Of a DNA stretch of 64,000 nt, positions 12,300 to 22,709 are shown one piece after another (the first letter of the stretch is position 1; every line of letters begins with the position of its first letter). The notes under the pieces were generated by a model. The model saw nothing but the letters and a program-made list of their open reading frames with translations. It searched no databases and had not been told where the DNA came from. The stretch comes from Diabrotica undecimpunctata (taxonomy: Eukaryota; Arthropoda; Insecta; Coleoptera; Chrysomelidae), in contig NC_092803.1 in NCBI RefSeq assembly GCF_040954645.1, positions 122,779,961 through 122,843,960 on the forward strand. The letters are read 5' to 3'. The translations under genes were made by a program, and so were the position numbers.

Positions 12300-12965
12300 T
12301 TTGGTTTTCGCCACGAAGAAATAGACGGCGGAATTTAAACGTGAGTGTCGAAGTGTTGGATATGATCCACATTATAAACGTCCACAAATTTCAAGGATAC
12401 TAATTAGTGAGAAAGTGTATGGTATCGTTATGGAAGATGGGCTCTAAGATATCACAGGAAAGTATTTGTCACATCTTGCTACTAGAATTAAACACAAAAC
12501 AGTTTTGTGCAAGGTGGTTTTAACTTATGCTCAACGCAAATTACAAACGTATTCGCATGACACTTTTAAAACAGTGATTGACACATTTCAGAAAAAAAGT
12601 TATAATGGATAAAACATTGATTCGCTATTACACACTCAAACAAAATAGGAGTCTAAGAATTGAATCGAACTCTATTTTTTAGGTATAAAGAAGGCTAAAC
12701 GGTACCATGGCGAAGAAGATCATAACGTGGGTGATTTGAGATCCAAAAAGAATTTTGCTGATTAATTTAATTGAAAAAGGTAAAACCATAAATGAAGAAT
12801 ACTACTCTTAACTTCTAATAAATTGGATGCAAGTAATTTAAAAAAAATAACGGATTAAAGAAGAAAAAATCCTTTTTTATCAGGATAATGCAGATGCCCA
12901 AAAAAGTGTTTTCACCATGGTTTGAGCAATCTTTACTAAATAGTAAAGATATATTTGATGTTTTG
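12300..12965 (+). pseudogene. Mariner transposase fossil
   Basis: Translated fragments in order include TYAQRKLQTYSHDTFKTV, MDKTLIRYYT (about 12604, for the usual DETWIHHYTPE with the first catalytic Asp), DPKRILLINLIEKGKTINEE near 12740-12800, and ILFYQDNADAQKS near 12868-12907 with the QDNA motif of the second catalytic Asp. Several stops and frame changes make it inactive. A LINE fragment follows directly. Confidence 0.72.
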
Positions 12966-12981
12966 AAATGGAGTTATTTAT

Positions 12982-14080
12982 ATGTATAAATTTATCATTT
13001 GCCAGATATACAAATATTTTAAACTTGTGATAATGCAGCCCGCGGATTTGGAAATAACAAAAGATCAGAACCAGAATAATGGATACTTACCTACAAGACA
13101 GAAAACAAGGGATATCATTAAAGCACTGAAAAATAATAAAGCACCAGGTATTGATAATATATCAGAAGAAATTCTCAAACTTGGAGGACATGCGCTAATA
13201 AATAGATTTCATAAACTAATAATAGACGTGTGGAATACAAAAGAAATTCCAGGAGACCAGAAAAAAGCAATTATATGCCCAATCCACAAGAAGTGAGACA
13301 AAAACTCAGCTACAAAAACTACAGAACCGTATCTCTACTCAAGAGAAATAGAGAGAGAGGGAGAGAGAGAGACATATCCTTACTACGTGTTAGCTATAAC
13401 GTGGATCATAACAAGGAGATTGAGTCATTTCACAAAGCAAATCATAGGGAATACCAGGCCGAATTCACATCAGAAGGGTCTACTATTGACCAGCTATTCA
13501 ACGTTAAACAAATATTTGCCAAGACCAGGGAGCACGATATAGATACCTACCAAATATTTGTAGATTTTTGACAAGCCTATGACAATATAAACAGAGATAA
13601 AATATACTTAAATATGCGAGAATTTGGTATACAAAGGAAATTGGTATACCAAGGAAAAGCGCAAATACTAGTCCAAAACTAATTGACAGATCCCCTTCAG
13701 ATAAGAGGCCAAAATAGGGAGAGGTGTTAGCTCAGACTCAGTTTAATATATGTTTAGAATATGTTATGTGAAAAATGTCTGTAAACCCAAAAATACATTG
13801 TTTAATAACTCTAAACATAAAAGATTTACCACACGATCAATATTTTAATTGTAAATGAGTTATAGGTCAGCAAACGGATTTTCAGCAAAGTGCATCCCCA
13901 ACATATAAGATACTTTGGACATGTTATAAGGTCAGACATCGTCCAGAGAAATATTGCTAAATAGAATCTAGAGCATAGGACCTTTTATTGGAGTTAACCG
14001 AAAGGACAATATTAATGGAAATTTCTCAGAATCAAGTACTTTACAATACTTAACACGTATATGAACAAGAAGAAGAAATA
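12982..14080 (+). pseudogene. LINE RT fragment (family C)
   Basis: NKAPGIDNISEEILKLGG at about 13135-13188 is the conserved start of the RT domain (NNKAPGxDxIxxE), followed by WNTKEIPGDQKKAIICPIHK with the WxxxxIPxDWKxAxIxPI pattern. Further RT pieces continue in other frames, for example TSEGSTIDQLFNVKQIFAKT at about 13468-13527. The 13900-14075 part ends in an AAGAAGAAG tail. A GA-rich run at 13345-13372 has disrupted the frame. Confidence 0.8.
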
Positions 14081-14424
14081 CAACAGATGCAAATATTACA
14101 CTAATAAAAATCAATAACACTACGAGTACATTGTGCAGCATTATGTTGCGGTTTACGTTATGACATCGTTTATATATCGTATTTCTAATAAAGAATTTAT
14201 TAACATTATTTCGTATTTCGTATTTTTCTCACTGGGCTAAATCTTGATAAGCTTAGCATACTATGTATTTTGTCAAGTTTCAGTGGTAAATATAAAACTT
14301 TACGGATATCTGTTTTTTCTACTTTTATATGATTGAAACGGTATGTGTCAATTGTTACAAAAAGTTATACAGGGAGCTCAAGCTTTTGCGGGGCGGCGCA
14401 CACAAACGGTTGGCTTTTAAACAT

Positions 14425-14430
14425 TTTATT
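14425..14430 (-). promoter_or_regulatory. Polyadenylation signal of the host gene
   Basis: TTTATT on + reads AATAAA on -, about 245 nt downstream of the stop codon at 14675-14677. A GT-rich stretch follows near 14400-14412, fitting cleavage around 14410. Confidence 0.5.
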
Positions 14431-14674
14431 ATCCATTAATGATATACAACACGTATAGAATTATCAAATATCAACACAAAAGATTACAAGAAAATACATA
14501 ATTAAAGATGACAAATAAAATAATAATAATCGCACGAGAGCAGTAAACGCAGCGTTGTTCGCGGTATGCTACAAGGACCCGTGCTTGGACTCATAAGCTA
14601 TCAAACTGTCCATAAAGGCACTTGAAGTGGCAGATAACATAAAATACTGAGAGAACGACTTTCAGTTGTGATTT

Positions 14675-14946
14675 CTAATGTTTGTATTCGAACCTACCGG
14701 GCCGGTATCTGTCTAGAGAACCGTAGTTGTGTGGGAAAATTGGCCTGGGTGAGTAACCGTAGGTATCTCTGTGAAGTGGATCGTATCTGTAGCCGGGAAC
14801 GTGGATACGTTCAGAAGCTGCGCTGGGCTCGTCATAGATTGATTTGGTGTATGGCCAAGAGGATGAGATTTCTGGGATGTCACTTATGGGACGGAAGATG
14901 CCCCTGCGGGAATGGACTGAATCAGTTGCCCTTAAGTCATCGGATC
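14675..14946 (-). CDS. Host gene, terminal coding exon
   Basis: On the - strand a branch-like TTAAC and a pyrimidine-rich tract end in TTTTGCAG, then 272 nt run to a TAG stop at 14675-14677. The exon starts with GA, completing a split codon, and encodes 89 residues rich in Tyr, Arg and Pro: SDDLRATDSVHSRRGIF at the start, WPYTKSIYDEPS in the middle, and VPGYRYDPLHRDTYGYSPRP and RPGRFEYKH at the end. GC is clearly higher than its surroundings. Its phase matches the donor of the exon at 29971-30124 (1+2 nt, giving Gly). The look of a small, basic structural protein recalls insect myofilin from memory, but I cannot confirm that. The + strand frame over the same bases is the shadow. Confidence 0.75.
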
Positions 14947-15333
14947 CTGCAAAATAAAAAATAGTTAAAAAATAATATTTGCCTGTTTATATCTTGGATT
15001 TAAGTTTATATAAAAATGTATGACTATTTAACTAAATTGTATTCTTATTTATCTATTAAATTATCTATTATCTATTTTGATATATTTTATCTATGACTAT
15101 AATTAATATTATCTAATTATGTTTTTCTTTGTTTTTCAATTGTCTGAAAATTAAAATATAAAATTAAATTTTTTAGTTAAAGCAGTTTAAATATTTGGGG
15201 TCTAAAGTGATAGGAATTTAGTACAGCTCTTTTTGGTTATGTCTGAACAATACAATTATATATTTACTTTCATTTTTTTTATATGCCCTTGATATTGTTA
15301 ATTTTTGATAGCTAAGTACAGCTTCAGTTATAA

Positions 15334-15520
15334 TAATTACTATTTAAATGGGAATAAGCCACAATTAAAGGGTAAAGTAAGTTTATTGATGTTTCAATTT
15401 TCACTTCGGAAATCGTTCTCAAAACATAAACATTAGTAATTTTACTACTTACTTTAACCTTTAATTGTAGCTTATTCCCATTTAAATAGTAATTACTTTA
15501 AAATGCCACAAGAAAATAGC
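15334..15520. repeat. Foldback element (family M2)
   Basis: Arms of about 49 bp at 15334-15382 and 15447-15495 are near-perfect inverted copies, with ATTTAAATGGGAATAAGC at 15342 inverted as GCTTATTCCCATTTAAAT. The spacer holds CACTTCGGAAATCGTTCTCA, also present at 33731. No coding capacity. Confidence 0.75.
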
Positions 15521-15769
15521 TTCAGAACAATATTAATTATAATCTTTGTAACATATATTTTCAGTTGGATTGGGAGACTCAAAAAAAAACAAATTGCTTG
15601 CTACGATTAATCCTCTGAAACTAAAATTATTTGATCGAAAGAAATGAGGAATAATTAGAAACAAGTAGTTAAGTTCGGTGCTTCCACGTATCTTACAGAT
15701 TGATTCAAGATATTTGATATTATTTTTTAGCAGATAATTTTAAGTATATTTTGTGTGTGAATTCTTCTT

Positions 15770-17200
15770 CAGCCTGTTTGCATCCACTCCTGGATAAAAG
15801 GCTCTACATGAGTTCTCTACTCGTCTCTATTTTGTGCTATTTGGTGCTAGTTTCTTCCCACTTTTGCCATGATGTTGTCTAGCCACCTTTTTTATGGTCT
15901 GCCTCTACTACGACTGTGCTCGTTGTACTGTGCTCCAATGTACAATGTTTCTCGTTTATCTTGTATATATCTATATCTATATCTATAGTTGTTTTGTCAT
16001 GCCACGTGTCCCGCCCAGCGTCCTGCTTCGCACATCCTCATTTCGTATATGTTCTCTCAAAGAAACTCCTCATATATCTCATTCGATCGTCCTCTGTGTT
16101 GTCCTTAAAATATTGGCTAATAACTCTGTAAGTATTACGGTCTTCATTCCATAGGTCATAACTGGTAAAATGCATCTGTTGAATATCATTTTGCTTTAGA
16201 TTTATTCGTATCTTTTTGTTTTTCAACACCACACTAAGTCTTACTACTGCTGCCAAAATCATTCGAATTCTTCTAGTTATCCCTGCCTTTTGATTGTGTT
16301 TGCCTAGTTTGATCGTTTGACCTAGGTATATATACTTTTAGACACATTCGATTTCACTTCCATCTAAGTCAATTGTGATATTTTGATTTTTCATCACTTT
16401 TGTTTTATAAAAATTCATTTTCGCAGATTCATTTTCGCCGATTTTTGTAGATATTTGTTTAAGTTTCTTTAACATGTACTTGTTACTTATGAGTACTATG
16501 TCGCTAAATTTTAGATAACTATTGAAGTAAATAATTTTGAAAAAATAGTGTCTCCCTGTCCAACTTTTCTTTCCTTTCTTATTTTGCTTGTTGTTAGACC
16601 TTCTGCTACATTTATTTGCGTAGTTACATTGTCGCATATCTATTTTAGAAGTATTCTATATCTGAAATCAATCCTTGCATTATGCATTCCTTCTAATACA
16701 GTCCAGAGTTCTCTGGAATCGGATGCCTTCCATGCAATCCACAAATGTCAAATGAGGAGGTTCATTGTATTTATTACACTTTTTAATAAGTATTCCGTAT
16801 TATCTATAGGTATTCTATGGTACTATAACCTTTGCGAAATCTCACTTGTTCAACAGGTTGGTAACTATCGAACTTATTTGATAGTCTGACTAAATAGCAT
16901 TTTTTATATCAAAGAATTTTCACGTGTACAATATTTCAAATATCTGTAGTATCATATAAGCGGATGGAAATTTTACATAAGAATGCCTTCGTATAAATAT
17001 ACCACAATTGGATTTAAATGTTTTCTTCCTACTTCCTTGATATGGTGATATGGTTACGCCTGTTCCATCTTCGTATGCCTTCTTAATGGAAGGACAGAAC
17101 TTTATATTCTTGTTGCACTTCCTATACTTTTTCAGCCGTTTAATGATTTATCTTATACTATTTTTACTAGAATCTTTATAATTATGTGACTATTCAAATT
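15770..17200 (-). pseudogene. RTE-type LINE remnant
   Basis: Reading on the - strand from 17200 down: THLTFVDCMEGIRFQ-like (about 16765-16710, motif A region, with KAFDS mutated), VGQGDTIFSKLFT (about 16560-16522, motif B with RQGD changed to GQGD), then after a frameshift FSDIVLISNKY (motif C with FADD changed to FSD). IDLDGSEIECV, YLGQTIKLGKHNQKA and a C-terminal WMQTG near 15790 follow. Motif order and spacing match RTE/BovB-like elements. Dead. Confidence 0.78.
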
Positions 17201-17214
17201 GTTTTTTATGTCTA

Positions 17215-17770
17215 GTATACAGTCATTTATGTTCTCTCCTTCTTCACGTGCCGTATCAGAATTTTTTGACGTTGACGATCACCATTACGAGGTCTTCTCG
17301 ATCTTCTGCCACATGGAATAATTACCCTGTATTTGGTATCTGAGTCCATTCACGAATATATTTTAGCCAAGAAACCTGTTTTCTTCCTACACCTCTACTG
17401 CGTTCTATTTTGCCTTTAAGGAATAGTTGTAGTATTCTACATCAATTTTCCTTCAATATATGTCCCAGATAAGCCTTTTTCCGATATTTAACAGTCTTAA
17501 GTAATTCTCTGTCGTTGTTGACCCTCCTTAGTACTTCCTCGTTAGTTTTCCTTGCCGTCTAAGGTATCTTTAATATCCGTCTATGAATCCACATTTCTAA
17601 TGCTTCAATCCGGTTTATGCTTGATACTTTTAGAGTCCACACTTCTGCTCCTACAGAACAAACATAGCACCTAATCAATATTTGTCTTGTTCTAAACTCA
17701 AGATGGTTATTGCAAAAAGTATTGTCTACATTTTCACAAAAGTCGTTCTAGTCTCTAGTTCATGTTCTCT
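17215..17770 (-). pseudogene. LINE family A C-terminal fragment
   Basis: On the - strand it carries INRIEALEMWIHRRILKIP, TNEEVLRRVNNDRELLKTVK, then KAYLGHIL, and LKGKIERSRGVGRKQVSWL. This is the conserved post-RT C-terminus seen in about ten copies across the window. Scattered stops make it inactive. Confidence 0.8.
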
Positions 17771-17779
17771 ATGTTATAG

Positions 17780-18723
17780 AAATGTTTAAGATCTTTATTT
17801 CATATTCTTCCATTAATTTCTCTGTTTTCTTGATATCGGGTATTATTTCTGTGGTATTCTTTATAGTTGGCATGATTTCTAATATATTAATATTAGCCTT
17901 TATGTCTGCCCGTAGATGATTATTGCGCCACATGGTATATTTAAGACATCACGCTATTAGTTAGCTTTACTTGTTTGGCGAATAATTTTCGCTTCTATAT
18001 ATCTGTAGTTATGCATTTATGTTTCTGGGTAGTTTAAAGTCTCTTTTTCCTAAATTATTTTGCCATTAACCCTTAGTTTGTATCTTATGGGATTTTTTGA
18101 GATAAACATGGTGTTAAATTCAATTGATATGGGAGTCTCTGCAAGTAATATTCACACTCTGCAATTTGTATGCCGTTATCTCCATAGCATATAATAGGAA
18201 CATTTTATCTGCCCATTCTGTAATATATATCTGTATTTCGAACCCTGTTGATAATTTCGTCCATAGTAAGATTAAACAGAAAAGAGTGGGTCTTCCTGAC
18301 CGATCAATACAGGCTATATTAATTTGTCCTATGATCTGATGGTATGTTTCTTTTATATAGCAGATTATTCAATTGCTCTTTTTATATCTATAAAGCAACA
18401 GTCGGCAGGGATGTTACATTCATTACATTCTCATGACATGTCTGAGGATAAAAACCGCATTCTTGTAGGATCTTCTAGATCTGAAGCTTTGTTCATTCGC
18501 TTCTTCAATTTCGATGGTAATATTGTTGGTTATAATTTTTGTCATCAATTTTAGAATAGGTGCTAAGCAGGTTTATTTCTATATATTTTTGGATATTCTT
18601 GTGTCGCTTTTTTAAAACATTAGAATAATAGTCGAGTATTGTACGAGTTTTGTACGAGTATTCTTAGTTGTTCGTTGTTCGGTAAGTATATTCCCATCAT
18701 ACTTCAACAGTATTTGAAATTTT
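17780..18723 (-). pseudogene. LINE family C fragment, target of the Gypsy insertion
   Basis: A decayed copy on -: LTMDEIINRVRNTDIYYRM near 18265-18205, then ECEYYLQRLPYQLN near 18155-18115, matching the RT segment of the 1-1126 copy (IMEEIIKKV and SEDDLQRMLYQFN). It runs to the Gypsy boundary, and its upstream part probably continues at 28733-28960, beyond the insertion. Confidence 0.6.
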
Positions 18724-20664
18724 TGTTACGTTCCAAATTTAAAGTAGAAAGTCCCACCTCTATTTTATCAAAATTTAAATAATTCAGGACGTGTAAGAGC
18801 GGTTGCCTATAATATATTATAAGCAAGGTGGCGAAAATAAAATTAGTAATTTTTAAATAGGGGTAATGTCTGGCAAATTGTGCTGAAGTTAAGGGAACAC
18901 GTCCTCTTTTTTGTGAAGAAACTAATTTAGATCGTTCTTTCTAGAGTTATCTTGGAAGAATTGGGATCATAAAATTGAAATTTTTGAATCTCGGTATTAT
19001 TCGGTGACCTCCGTGTGTCAAGTTGTCAAGTGTTCGGAAAGACGACGGAAAGAAAGTGATTCCAGATTTGACGGTGTTACTGAAAGGTTGGGCTAGATTA
19101 AAAACGGCATTTTGTTTTTTTGCTTTTGCTGCTGTTCCATGTGGGATCTGGACTAGTCCGAACCGTGTGGATATTCAAGGGGATTTGCTGCCTTCGTGGA
19201 AGGGTTTTTTTGGAATATCCACAATTTCGCTAAAAAAAAAGCGGATCTACAGTACACGTGAATACCGGGAGTCGTATTTAGATCAAGAAATTAGCCTTAA
19301 TCACGAGTCCAAATAGCCGGCTACGCTTCGGTCCAATTTGGGATATTTCAAACCCCTAATCTGGCTAAGAAGGGTGAGTGTTAGAACATTTCGTTTTTAA
19401 TTAATTAAAAAGTTGTAGTTATTTTTTTATCCCATCTCTAAAAAGCTATTCACATTTTTATCAGTTTTCATACATTCAAGTTCGGAGACAAGTTTTTTTT
19501 TGTATTGCTCCATTATCGCCAAAAGGCAGATAAACAAAGTGTTAAAATCAATATATTTATTTCCAAATAATTATTTTAGACACAGATGGTAATTAATGTT
19601 TTCTTGCTTCAGGGTTGGTTGGTTTGTTTGTTTTTTTCTGCTTCTTCTTCTTCGTATTTTTCCGTCTGGCTGTAATTTTTAACTTTTCAACATTGTCACA
19701 CAAGTCTATGTACATCGGCAATCGTACGGGATTTTGGATTGAAGACACGCTGAACTATAACTGGAATTCCACGCGGTGAAGTATATGAAAATTCGAGGTA
19801 TGGATCGATAATTAATTTTCAACGGAAGATTTAAGCGCCGTCTAATTTGGTTTGCGGAATACAATAGTTTTTTTTAAAGATTATTTGCTGTTAGTTTTTA
19901 TTTTCATATTTACAAATACTTTACAGATTTTTTTTTAAAGATAATTTGCGGTTTATTTTATTAATTCAATATTTACACATACCTATTTTAATTTTGTAAA
20001 CTGCGTCTAAGGGGGGGTTATATATTTGAGATTTATTTTTTTATATTATTTTCTGCGCACGCACTTGAGCTCACGTGGTGTCCTATTTGCGTTAATTATT
20101 TTTTTTTGGTTGGTATTGAACCGCACACCCCTTAGCGTCCGGTACTTTTGATACGTCCTACCTTTCATTTTGTTCTGTTAAATAGAAATAACTTATGAAT
20201 TTTTGTTAGGCAAGCAGAAGCCGCATTTTTATATTATTTTTTTATTAAGCCTATGGTAAAGTTAAATAATATTGTAATATGTAATATGTATGTATTTATT
20301 TTCAACTATCTTGGGAATCTATTTATTAAAATTGACTAAATTCTAATCTGACAATTTCATTTATTTTTTTTATTTATTCAGGTTGTATACTGTTACTTAG
20401 TATTTTAGTAGTAAACCTATTGGTAAGTTGGTGGTTTATTGAATAGCAACGTAGGGAAGGCTGTGGGCCAATTTACCTGGCGCCCCTGATATAACTTCGG
20501 ATTTTTTTTGTTTTGTGGACCGCACGACCATCTCCACTGTTTTGTCTAGCCGCGAGCCATTCCCAGACTGTCACCGTATAGTACTTTTCTTTCCGGGTGT
20601 ACGTCTGATTTATATTTGGTACATTCTGTAATTTTTTTATATAGATTCGGTTTTGTACGCCACA
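18724..20664 (+). repeat. 5' LTR of the Gypsy element (1941 bp)
   Basis: Begins TGTTACGTTCC and ends GTACGCCACA. Against the 3' LTR I see only two one-base differences: an A run of nine versus eight near 19242 and a T run of eight versus seven near 20371, which together account for the 2-bp length difference. A TATA-like TATAATATATTATAAG lies at 18808-18823 and AATAAA at 18836-18841. Unusually long for an insect Gypsy LTR. Open frames of 85-97 codons inside it lack an ATG and are probably not genes. Confidence 0.95.
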
Positions 20665-20669
20665 TATTT

Positions 20670-20687
20670 TGGCGCCCAACGTGGGGC
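20670..20687 (+). other. Primer binding site, tRNA-Lys1,2 type
   Basis: TGGCGCCCAACGTGGGGC starts five bases after the LTR end. It is complementary to the 3' end of a tRNA-Lys1,2-type primer, from the known use of this 18-mer as a PBS by several retroviruses and Gypsy elements. Confidence 0.85.
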
Positions 20688-21326
20688 CCTTAATTAATTA
20701 ACCGTTTTTTTGTCAACCCCTTGTGTAGATTCCTTTTAATTAGTTAACCTAACGTGTTTGGGCTTTAATTGACTAACTTTGATTTATTTACTTTACCACT
20801 GGTTTTGCACTTAGTAGTAGTCTTAGAACTTCGTGTTTAGTGGAAGTGTATGCCAAGAAGTGCTTACTAGTTTTTTTTTTGTGTGACGTGAAGTTGGAAG
20901 AAGCCAAAAATGGAACTTAAAAGAAGATACTTTGAAGTGGTGTTGTGGAACTTAGAAGAATTATGGATATATTAGGACTTTGAAATATTTCTATTTCAGT
21001 TGGAGTTCAAATTTATTTTTTTGAGAAGTTGGACTTCGAAATTCTACATTGTGGTTTAACTTAGTTATGTTAGGGAATGTAAAATCTTTTTTTGAGATTA
21101 TGTTGTGACTTGTAATTTGTTCTGAAACAATGAAATTTTGAAAATCTTTTGTGAAATTTTATAGATTGAATAAAGCGACTATTACTTTTATTTTGCTTTT
21201 GGTTTGCTCCCATTAATAAAGTAAACTGTACCTGTGTGTTAATATTTTTACTTATATCTTGATTTTGTTTGAATATTTGCTCCTTTCGGTTGATACATTT
21301 TTTTTTAAATTTTGAACTTTGGCAAG
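20688..21326 (+). other. Untranslated leader of the Gypsy element
   Basis: About 640 nt between PBS and gag. No long frame. It would carry packaging and dimerisation signals, none of which I can identify. Confidence 0.6.
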
Positions 21327-22709
21327 ATGGTGCGAAAACTTGTACCCAACTACTTAAGGAAAGAGGAACTGGAATATGAACTCAAAATTCGTGGAGTGTC
21401 TACTGGCACTGTTGAGTCTATGAGGTCTAGTCTGTCTGATGCACTTAGTCGTGAGGCAGCAAATGAAAGCTTTAGATATCCTGAGCACCCATTCACCTTT
21501 TCACAGGATAAAACTGCAATCGAGACTAAACTTGCGGAGCTGAATACGGCTGTTGGAAAGTTTGCCGGAACTCCTACTTGTGCTGAGTCCTTGAGATTGC
21601 GGACACAGATTAACCATGTCTTGGGGAGAATTGATCTTATGGTATTGCCAACAGGTGACGATGCAGACGCAGCCCAGGTTGTTAAGTCAGACTTTCTTGC
21701 TGAGATTTTGAAGTTGTCACAGGATTTACATGATAAGCAGCATCCAATCGGATCTGGTTCGGTACCAGTAGCGCTCGATGTGATTTCGGTTTTAAATCAG
21801 TCTTTTCAGGCAGGGGTAGGACAAGTTCATGCTTCTTCTCCTGGAGCGATGTCACAAGCTGGTAATAATGTTTTTTCAGGGTCTGTCTCTAGTTTTTCTT
21901 CTGGGATGATACTTCCTCATAAATGGGGAATAGAAAAGTTTTCAGGTTCTGCTAGGGGTATGTCTATTTCTGCATTTTTTGAGATGGTGAATGAATTGAG
22001 TCTCGCTCGTCATGTACCAGATAGTATACTTTTGGAATCAGGTATAGATTTATTTTCGGATAAAGCCTATCAGTTTTATAAAGATGTTCGTCTACGTGTA
22101 GGGAGTTGGGCTGAATTAGTTGAAGAGTTTCGTAGGGAGTACCTGTCAGCTCACCATGGGGAAGCGCTTTTTGAAGAGCTTCGGAGGAGAACTCAGCATT
22201 CGTCTGAGACTATTGGAGTTTACTTGGCAATAATGAATAGTTACTTTAATCGCTTGCGTTGTCATGTTCCAGAGGAAGTTAAATTGTCTATAGTTATTAG
22301 GAATTTGCATCCGTTCTATCAAGATAGATTACGTGATCCTTTGCCAGCTACCTTGGAGGAACTTCGTGTTCTATGTCGCAGTATGGAGGAAAGACGTGAT
22401 CGTATTAGGAACTATGTTGAACCGAATAGTAGGAAAATGAATACTTTGGAAAAGGACCTAGCTTATATCAGTGTGGATGCTGAAAGTTGTAGTAGTGTTG
22501 GTGAGGGTCCTGTTGCTTCATCCGAATCGGAGTCCGCTAGAGGAAAGTTTAGGACTTTAGTCTGTTATCGTTGTAATCAGTCAGGCCATAAGGCAGTAGG
22601 GTGTTTAATGAAGAAGGAGGCTGTTCACTGTTTTAAGTGTAAGAAAGAAGGGTTTACAGTCAGAACTTGTCCTTCGTGTAATTCGGGAAACGGAAGGAAG
22701 CGCACCTAA
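21327..22709 (+). CDS. gag: Gypsy Gag polyprotein
   Basis: Starts at the ATG in GGCAAGATGG (21327), giving 460 residues, with stop TAA at 22707-22709. Gag packages the element RNA into virus-like particles. Residues about 6-40 (YLRKEELEYELKIRGVST) resemble a SAP-like helix pair, seen in some Gypsy Gags. The middle holds a capsid-like helical domain. A CCHC zinc knuckle, CYRCNQSGHKAVGC, is at residues 413-426. A second cluster, CFKCKKEGFTVRTC at 435-448, lacks the His (Phe instead), with another CPSC at 448-451. The slippery heptamer for Pol synthesis is at 22685-22691. Confidence 0.93.
   Translation: MVRKLVPNYLRKEELEYELKIRGVSTGTVESMRSSLSDALSREAANESFRYPEHPFTFSQDKTAIETKLAELNTAVGKFAGTPTCAESLRLRTQINHVLGRIDLMVLPTGDDADAAQVVKSDFLAEILKLSQDLHDKQHPIGSGSVPVALDVISVLNQSFQAGVGQVHASSPGAMSQAGNNVFSGSVSSFSSGMILPHKWGIEKFSGSARGMSISAFFEMVNELSLARHVPDSILLESGIDLFSDKAYQFYKDVRLRVGSWAELVEEFRREYLSAHHGEALFEELRRRTQHSSETIGVYLAIMNSYFNRLRCHVPEEVKLSIVIRNLHPFYQDRLRDPLPATLEELRVLCRSMEERRDRIRNYVEPNSRKMNTLEKDLAYISVDAESCSSVGEGPVASSESESARGKFRTLVCYRCNQSGHKAVGCLMKKEAVHCFKCKKEGFTVRTCPSCNSGNGRKRT

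Noticed and set aside
14668..14964. 98-codon + strand frame over the host terminal exon
   Set aside because: The - strand reading has a proper acceptor, a stop, a poly(A) signal and a phase match with another exon. The + frame is its mirror.
19023..19316. 97-codon frame in the 5' LTR (85 codons at 27089-27346 in the 3' LTR)
   Set aside because: It begins at TTG, has no ATG, and its length changes with a homopolymer indel between the LTRs. More likely untranslated LTR sequence.
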